7,704 nt of DNA, taken from assembly GCA_002726845.1 (NCBI GenBank), contig PBSP01000083.1, forward strand, positions 1 through 7,704. Reading direction: 5' to 3'. Position numbers and translations under genes: made by a program. Positions 7,453-7,704 of the stretch are shown one piece after another; position 1 is the stretch's first letter, and each line of letters begins with the position of its first letter. The DNA is from Methanobacteriota archaeon (GTDB lineage Archaea; Thermoplasmatota; Poseidoniia; Poseidoniales; Poseidoniaceae). Below the pieces are notes generated by a model. The model ran no database searches, was not told where the DNA came from, and worked only from the letters and a program-made list of their open reading frames with translations.

Positions 7453-7704
7453 TCGCGAATTGATGCGCGCAGGTATTGATGCAGTTCGTGACCGTGGAGG
7501 CGTTGCCGTTTGTGCCATCATTCCCGTCGACACCTCTCTGCCCTTGTGGACCAGACAACCCCTGCTGACCGTGGCAAACCTTGGTACTCGTTGTTATTTC
7601 ATCGATTGAGAGTTGACCATTTCCGTCGAAATCGGTGCCGAGAAAAATATCGGCTCCTCCTTCAGGACAATAGACATCGGCTTCTCGGCCTTCTGTTTCA
7701 ACCA
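7361..7704 (-). CDS. EF-hand-loop / collagen-like secreted-type protein, 5'-partial
   Basis: The minus-strand frame is open to the right edge and stops at 7361-7363; 113 residues are visible. They show Cys12-Pro-Glu-Gly-Gly, then a textbook 12-residue EF-hand loop DFDGNGQLSIDE (residues 24-35), ITTSTKVC with Cys43, and eight consecutive Gly-X-Y triplets (residues 45-68). Modules of this kind (CxxGG, calcium loop, VC, collagen-like spacer) often repeat in secreted proteins of marine microbes, so the missing N-terminal part probably holds more copies. The final 45 residues (TVTNCINTCAHQF to PLA) fit neither module and the last 30 overlap trhO, so the C-terminus may be frameshifted, truncated or readthrough. 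No function can be assigned beyond likely extracellular, possibly calcium-binding. The plus-strand reading of 7453-7609 is rejected in its favour. Confidence 0.7.
   Translation of the reverse strand, partial: VETEGREADVYCPEGGADIFLGTDFDGNGQLSIDEITTSTKVCHGQQGLSGPQGQRGVDGNDGTNGNASTVTNCINTCAHQFAINGWFGIDGDQCNRNRIRLERMQDAVVPLA
7499..7570 (-). repeat. Collagen-like Gly-X-Y repeat (8 triplets)
   Basis: Read on the minus strand, eight codon triplets in a row start with Gly: GQQ GLS GPQ GQR GVD GND GTN GNA. It directly follows the HG after the Cys43 of the EF-hand-like module. It is short for a stable collagen triple helix and probably acts as a linker between modules. The DNA itself is only weakly repetitive. 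Confidence 0.75.

Noticed and set aside
7306..7510. A second minus-strand frame with TASIPARINS and MDGLGLTEI, vaguely like a further calcium module
   Set aside because: Most of it lies antisense to the conserved C-terminal Cys region of trhO and lacks the CxxGG and proper loop spacing, so the likeness is probably chance.
7453..7609. Plus-strand frame after trhO ending in GTRCYFID
   Set aside because: The opposite strand has an exact EF-hand loop and eight Gly-X-Y triplets; the plus reading has no start of its own (its ATG lies inside trhO) and no recognisable motif.
7637..7689. Inverted repeat GCCGAGAA / TTCTCGGC
   Set aside because: An 8-base match with a 37-base loop inside the minus-strand coding region has no U-tract or other terminator sign; probably chance.

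Overview
The window most resembles a genome fragment of a marine Thermoplasmatota archaeon of the Marine Group II / Poseidoniales type. This rests on style, not on a marker gene. The left gene is a very long exported β-sandwich protein with one C-terminal membrane helix, an acidic cytoplasmic linker and a Trp-rich tail. The right edge carries a second secreted-type protein with an EF-hand-like loop followed by collagen-like Gly-X-Y triplets. Coding is very dense, base composition is balanced, and no clear Shine-Dalgarno sites are visible. No rRNA, tRNA or phylogenetic marker is present, so the assignment is an inference.

Layout. Positions 1-4794 (+) hold the 3' part (1597 codons) of a giant cell-surface protein whose N-terminus lies off the left edge; the frame is open from base 1. 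Its stop codon overlaps, as ATGA, the first possible start of a glutamine-dependent NAD+ synthetase (4791-6572, +). After a 37-base gap comes a TrhO/YceA-like rhodanese-domain tRNA uridine hydroxylase (6610-7452, +). A partial minus-strand gene for an EF-hand/collagen-like protein enters from the right edge (7361-7704). It converges on trhO and overlaps its last 92 bases.

How the genes relate. The three plus-strand genes lie head to tail with almost no spacing and could share a transcript, but they form no obvious pathway: surface protein, NAD biosynthesis, tRNA wobble-base modification. The two partial genes at the edges are both envelope-type proteins. No stretch over 300 bases lacks a gene. 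I saw no CRISPR array, insertion sequence, RNA gene or convincing promoter or terminator, and nothing that clearly amounts to a new defence or mobile system. The most distinctive items are the cytoplasmic Trp-rich tail of the surface protein, the overlap of the two convergent genes at 7361-7452, and enzymes of bacterial-type architecture in a likely archaeal context.
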